A stretch of DNA of 32,551 bases from Phenylobacterium sp. CCH9-H3 (GTDB lineage Bacteria; Pseudomonadota; Alphaproteobacteria; Caulobacterales; Caulobacteraceae), in contig NZ_LSJI01000281.1 of assembly GCF_001557235.1 (NCBI RefSeq), positions 1-32,551 of the forward strand. Direction: 5' to 3'. This document shows, piece after piece, positions 30,774-32,551 of this stretch. The position numbers were made by a program, and so were the translations under genes. Position 1 is the first letter of the stretch. Each line of letters opens with the position of its first letter. The notes under the pieces were generated by a model. It was not told the DNA's origin. It worked only from the letters and a program-made list of their open reading frames with translations, and searched no databases.

Positions 30774-32057
30774 ATGGGTCCGGGACCTAAGCTGGCGCTG
30801 CTCGCCGGCGCCGCCGCCATCGCCATCACCACCGTCGCCTCGACGGCGCTCGCGCAGCAGAAGGTCACCGGGCCGGTCGCCGTCTACTGGATGAGCGCCC
30901 AGACCCAGACCGGCTTCGGCATGCCCGCCATGGGCGGCGGCGGGGGCCGGCCGGACACCGGGGCCATGATGCGCGCCATGATGGGCGGGGGCGGGGCCTC
31001 CAAGACGCTGCAGCTCCAGCTCGGTTCGGGCCAGACCAACCCCGCGCCCGCCGCCGACCACCTGCCGCCCTCCGGCCTTCAGGCCGGCCCGGCCCTGCCG
31101 CTGCTGACGCCGAAGCCGGTCCAGACCCAGCGGGAGGAGCCGCGCGAATACGACGTGCCGGAGCAGTACCAGAAGCCCAAGGGCAAGATGCTGATCTTCT
31201 GGGGCTGTGGGGAGCGCGCCCGCCCGGGCCAGCCCTATGTCATCGACTTCGCCAAGATGGCCTCGGGCCAGCAGAACCCGGCCACCCTCTTCAAGGGCAT
31301 CGACTACCGCCCGATGCAGCCGCCGTCGGTCCAGCGCAACCGCACCTACGGCGAGTGGCCCAACGAGAAGACCCGCGACCTGGTCCCCTCCAATGGCTCG
31401 CTGGTGGGCGCCCACACCATCCGCGGCAACTACAGCCCCGAGATCAACTTCACGCTCGAGGAGGACCAGGACTTCCTCGGCCCCATCAACCTGACCACCA
31501 ACGCCAAGGCCCCGGGCGGCTGGGTGAACCTGGGCTGGAACCTGGTCGGCAACGCCCAGGCCTATTACGCCACCGCCATGGGCGGCGACGGCGACACGGT
31601 GGTCATGTGGACCTCGTCCGAGACCCAGGCCGCCGGCTTCTCCAACCCCGACTTCCTCAGCCAGTCCGACATCAACCGCCTGGTGGCCAACAAGACCCTG
31701 ATGGGCCCCGCCCAGAAGACCTGCGCCGTGCCCAAGGAGGTGCTGGACGCGGCCCCGAGCGCCATCGCCCAACTGGTCGCCTATGGCGGCGAGGCCAACT
31801 TCGTCTATCCGCCCCGCCCGCAGGACCCCAAGGTGACCTGGAACCAGCAGTGGGCGGTGAAGGTCCGCTACCGCTCGGCCACCGGCGGCATCCTGGGCCA
31901 GGAGATGCCGAACATGGGCGGCGGCGGCCGCGGCGGCCGGGCCGGCATGCCCGGCGCCCCCGCCCAGCAGCCGCAACAGCAACCGCCCAAGCCCCCCAGC
32001 GCCTCCGACATCCTGCGCCAGGGCATCCTCGGCGGCCTGCCGTTCCCCCGCCGCTGA
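30774..32057 (+). CDS. Secreted Gly/Met-rich protein of unknown function
   Basis: A 427-residue protein with a signal peptide (MGPGPKLALLAGAAAIAITT, cleaved near ALAQQ). After it comes a flexible stretch with Gly and Met runs (FGMPAMGGGGGRPDTGAMM, then RAMMGGGG). A central domain of about 290 residues follows, with KGKMLIFWGCGERARPGQPY, SLVGAHTIRGNYSPEINF and GGWVNLGWNLVGNAQAYYATAMG. The tail is again low-complexity (MGGGGRGGRAGMPGAP and Gln/Pro runs). Only two cysteines are evident in the central domain. I do not recognise the fold; a periplasmic or surface location is inferred. AGGAG at 30759-30763 precedes the ATG at 30774. Similar proteins in Caulobacterales seem familiar but unnamed. Confidence 0.75.
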   Translation: MGPGPKLALLAGAAAIAITTVASTALAQQKVTGPVAVYWMSAQTQTGFGMPAMGGGGGRPDTGAMMRAMMGGGGASKTLQLQLGSGQTNPAPAADHLPPSGLQAGPALPLLTPKPVQTQREEPREYDVPEQYQKPKGKMLIFWGCGERARPGQPYVIDFAKMASGQQNPATLFKGIDYRPMQPPSVQRNRTYGEWPNEKTRDLVPSNGSLVGAHTIRGNYSPEINFTLEEDQDFLGPINLTTNAKAPGGWVNLGWNLVGNAQAYYATAMGGDGDTVVMWTSSETQAAGFSNPDFLSQSDINRLVANKTLMGPAQKTCAVPKEVLDAAPSAIAQLVAYGGEANFVYPPRPQDPKVTWNQQWAVKVRYRSATGGILGQEMPNMGGGGRGGRAGMPGAPAQQPQQQPPKPPSASDILRQGILGGLPFPRR

Positions 32058-32078
32058 CCCGGAGCACGCGGACGGCCT

Positions 32079-32118
32079 AAAAAAATCGGCGGGACGGGGA
32101 CTTGCGCTCCGTCCCGCC
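32079..32118 (-). terminator. Intrinsic terminator facing left, downstream of the secreted-protein gene
   Basis: A perfect 10-bp stem (32088-32097 with 32109-32118, GGCGGGACGG/CCGTCCCGCC) is preceded on the plus strand by an A-run at 32079-32085. Read on the minus strand this becomes hairpin plus T-run, the standard intrinsic terminator. In the plus direction no T-run follows, although the hairpin may still protect the 3' end of the upstream mRNA. Confidence 0.6.
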
Positions 32119-32130
32119 CCCGACTAGGTT
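32102..32130 (+). promoter_or_regulatory. tRNA-Arg promoter
   Basis: TTGCGC (32102-32107), a 17-base spacer and TAGGTT (32125-32130) precede the tRNA by 25 bases. The -35 box lies in the loop of the leftward terminator hairpin. Confidence 0.5.
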
Positions 32131-32155
32131 CCGCGCCCTCGCCGAGAGGCAATGC

Positions 32156-32232
32156 GCGCCCGTAGCTCAGCTGGATAGAGCATCAGACTACGAATCTGAG
32201 GGTCGGACGTTCGAATCGTTCCGGGCGCGCCA
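32156..32232 (+). tRNA. tRNA-Arg (anticodon ACG)
   Basis: The 77-base gene folds as a full cloverleaf. The acceptor stem GCGCCCG (32156-32162) pairs with CGGGCGC (32222-32228), the discriminator is G and CCA is encoded (32230-32232). The T arm has GGACG-TTCGAAT-CGTTC. The anticodon loop CTACGAA holds ACG at 32190-32192, which reads CGU, and also CGC and CGA after deamination of A34 to inosine. A run of six T follows at 32233-32238 and may end transcription. The 3' half of tRNA-Arg genes is a common integration site. Confidence 0.97.
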
Positions 32233-32261
32233 TTTTTTCAAAGACTTAACTCTCCGCTATC

Positions 32262-32298
32262 AGGTCGCATAGACCTTTAAGGTCACACCTAGGTCACA
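32262..32298. repeat. Cluster of AGGTC half-sites beside the tRNA
   Basis: AGGTCGCA (32262-32269), AGGTCACA (32280-32287) and AGGTCACA (32291-32298) are direct copies; the last two are spaced 11 bp, one helical turn. GACCT at 32272-32276 is an inverted copy, giving the palindrome GACCTT-T-AAGGTC (32272-32284). ACCTAGGT (32287-32294) is a further palindrome. This density suggests a protein-binding region. Confidence 0.5.
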
Positions 32299-32551
32299 AC
32301 GGCGCGCTGCAATTCAGGCTGTTCCGCCCATTTTCGCCCCGTCACGTGCGGCTGTGCGAGTGGGTCAACGGGCGCGATTTGGCAGCAGCGATCCAGCGAT
32401 GGCGTTCGGCCTGCCGTCCCTTCCGCCCCGTTTCATCCCCCGCGACTCTTCCTTCATCCTTCGTCTGCTGTGGAACGCATTTGTCTGCGGAACGGCGAAG
32501 GGGGGTAAGGTTACGTATCGACGGACGATCGTGATCGCGGCGATGATGTCG
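32299..32551. other. No gene recognised up to the right edge
   Basis: Neither strand shows a coding region with family similarity or a convincing start. A 62-codon open frame at 32346-32534 has no ribosome site and a composition expected by chance. A GTG at 32531 could be the first codon of a gene beyond the edge, but this cannot be judged. Composition is more mixed than the coding regions to the left. Confidence 0.4.

Noticed and set aside
1..32551. CRISPR arrays, insertion sequences or long repeats
   Set aside because: No regularly spaced repeats, transposase motifs or long terminal inverted repeats were seen on reading the window; an alignment of the window to itself would settle this.

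Overview
The window is high-GC chromosomal DNA from an alphaproteobacterium, most likely of the Caulobacterales (Phenylobacterium/Caulobacter type). The basis is gene content and order: argD-argF close to hslO, the long two-domain dCTP deaminase typical of alphaproteobacteria, phaR divergent from phaA-phaB, metX-metW, and several genes whose promoter sits so close to the start codon that the mRNA would have no leader. No 16S rRNA or species marker is present, so the genus is an inference.

Layout. 1-3.8 kb: the tail of an outer-membrane beta-barrel gene, then the arginine genes argD-argF, a small secreted protein and the redox chaperone gene hslO. 3.8-8.4 kb: a MarR regulator divergent from an amidohydrolase-like gene with a clear operator between them, metZ, the dCTP deaminase gene and a TraB/GumN protein. 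8.4-12.7 kb: HMG-CoA lyase coupled to an ArnT-like lipid-linked glycosyltransferase, a divergent DPM1-like glycosyltransferase that could make its donor, an SRPBCC protein and a small HTH protein. 12.7-15.8 kb: the polyhydroxyalkanoate (PHA) locus, with a small conserved protein, phaR, phaA and phaB; phaC is not in the window. 15.8-20.6 kb: a secreted unknown, gloB with a divergent methyltransferase, a P-II protein gene without amtB, and two uncharacterised proteins. 20.7-22.6 kb: metX-metW. 22.6-26.1 kb: a same-strand run of sixA, a DUF952 gene, pyrD and a histidine kinase gene without a response regulator. 26.1-27.8 kb: an insert of visibly lower GC with two poorly known genes. 27.8-32.1 kb: ggt and a divergent P1 peptidase (both act on peptides), then a large secreted Gly/Met-rich unknown. 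32.1-32.55 kb: tRNA-Arg(ACG), then a gene-free stretch with a cluster of AGGTC repeats.

How the parts work together. Methionine synthesis is split over two loci (metX-metW and metZ) 14 kb apart. PhaA and PhaB turn acetyl-CoA into 3-hydroxybutyryl-CoA under PhaR control, and a CTGC-N3-GCAG site lies between phaR and phaA. The two glycosyltransferases would act in sequence on an undecaprenyl-phosphate sugar.

Most of the window is housekeeping. The least explained parts are the 26.1-27.8 kb insert, where one protein carries an intact HEPN-like R-x4-H motif and its neighbour a broken one, the amidohydrolase homologue that has lost its expected metal ligands, and the repeat cluster beside the tRNA gene. 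No CRISPR array, insertion sequence or complete mobile element was seen.
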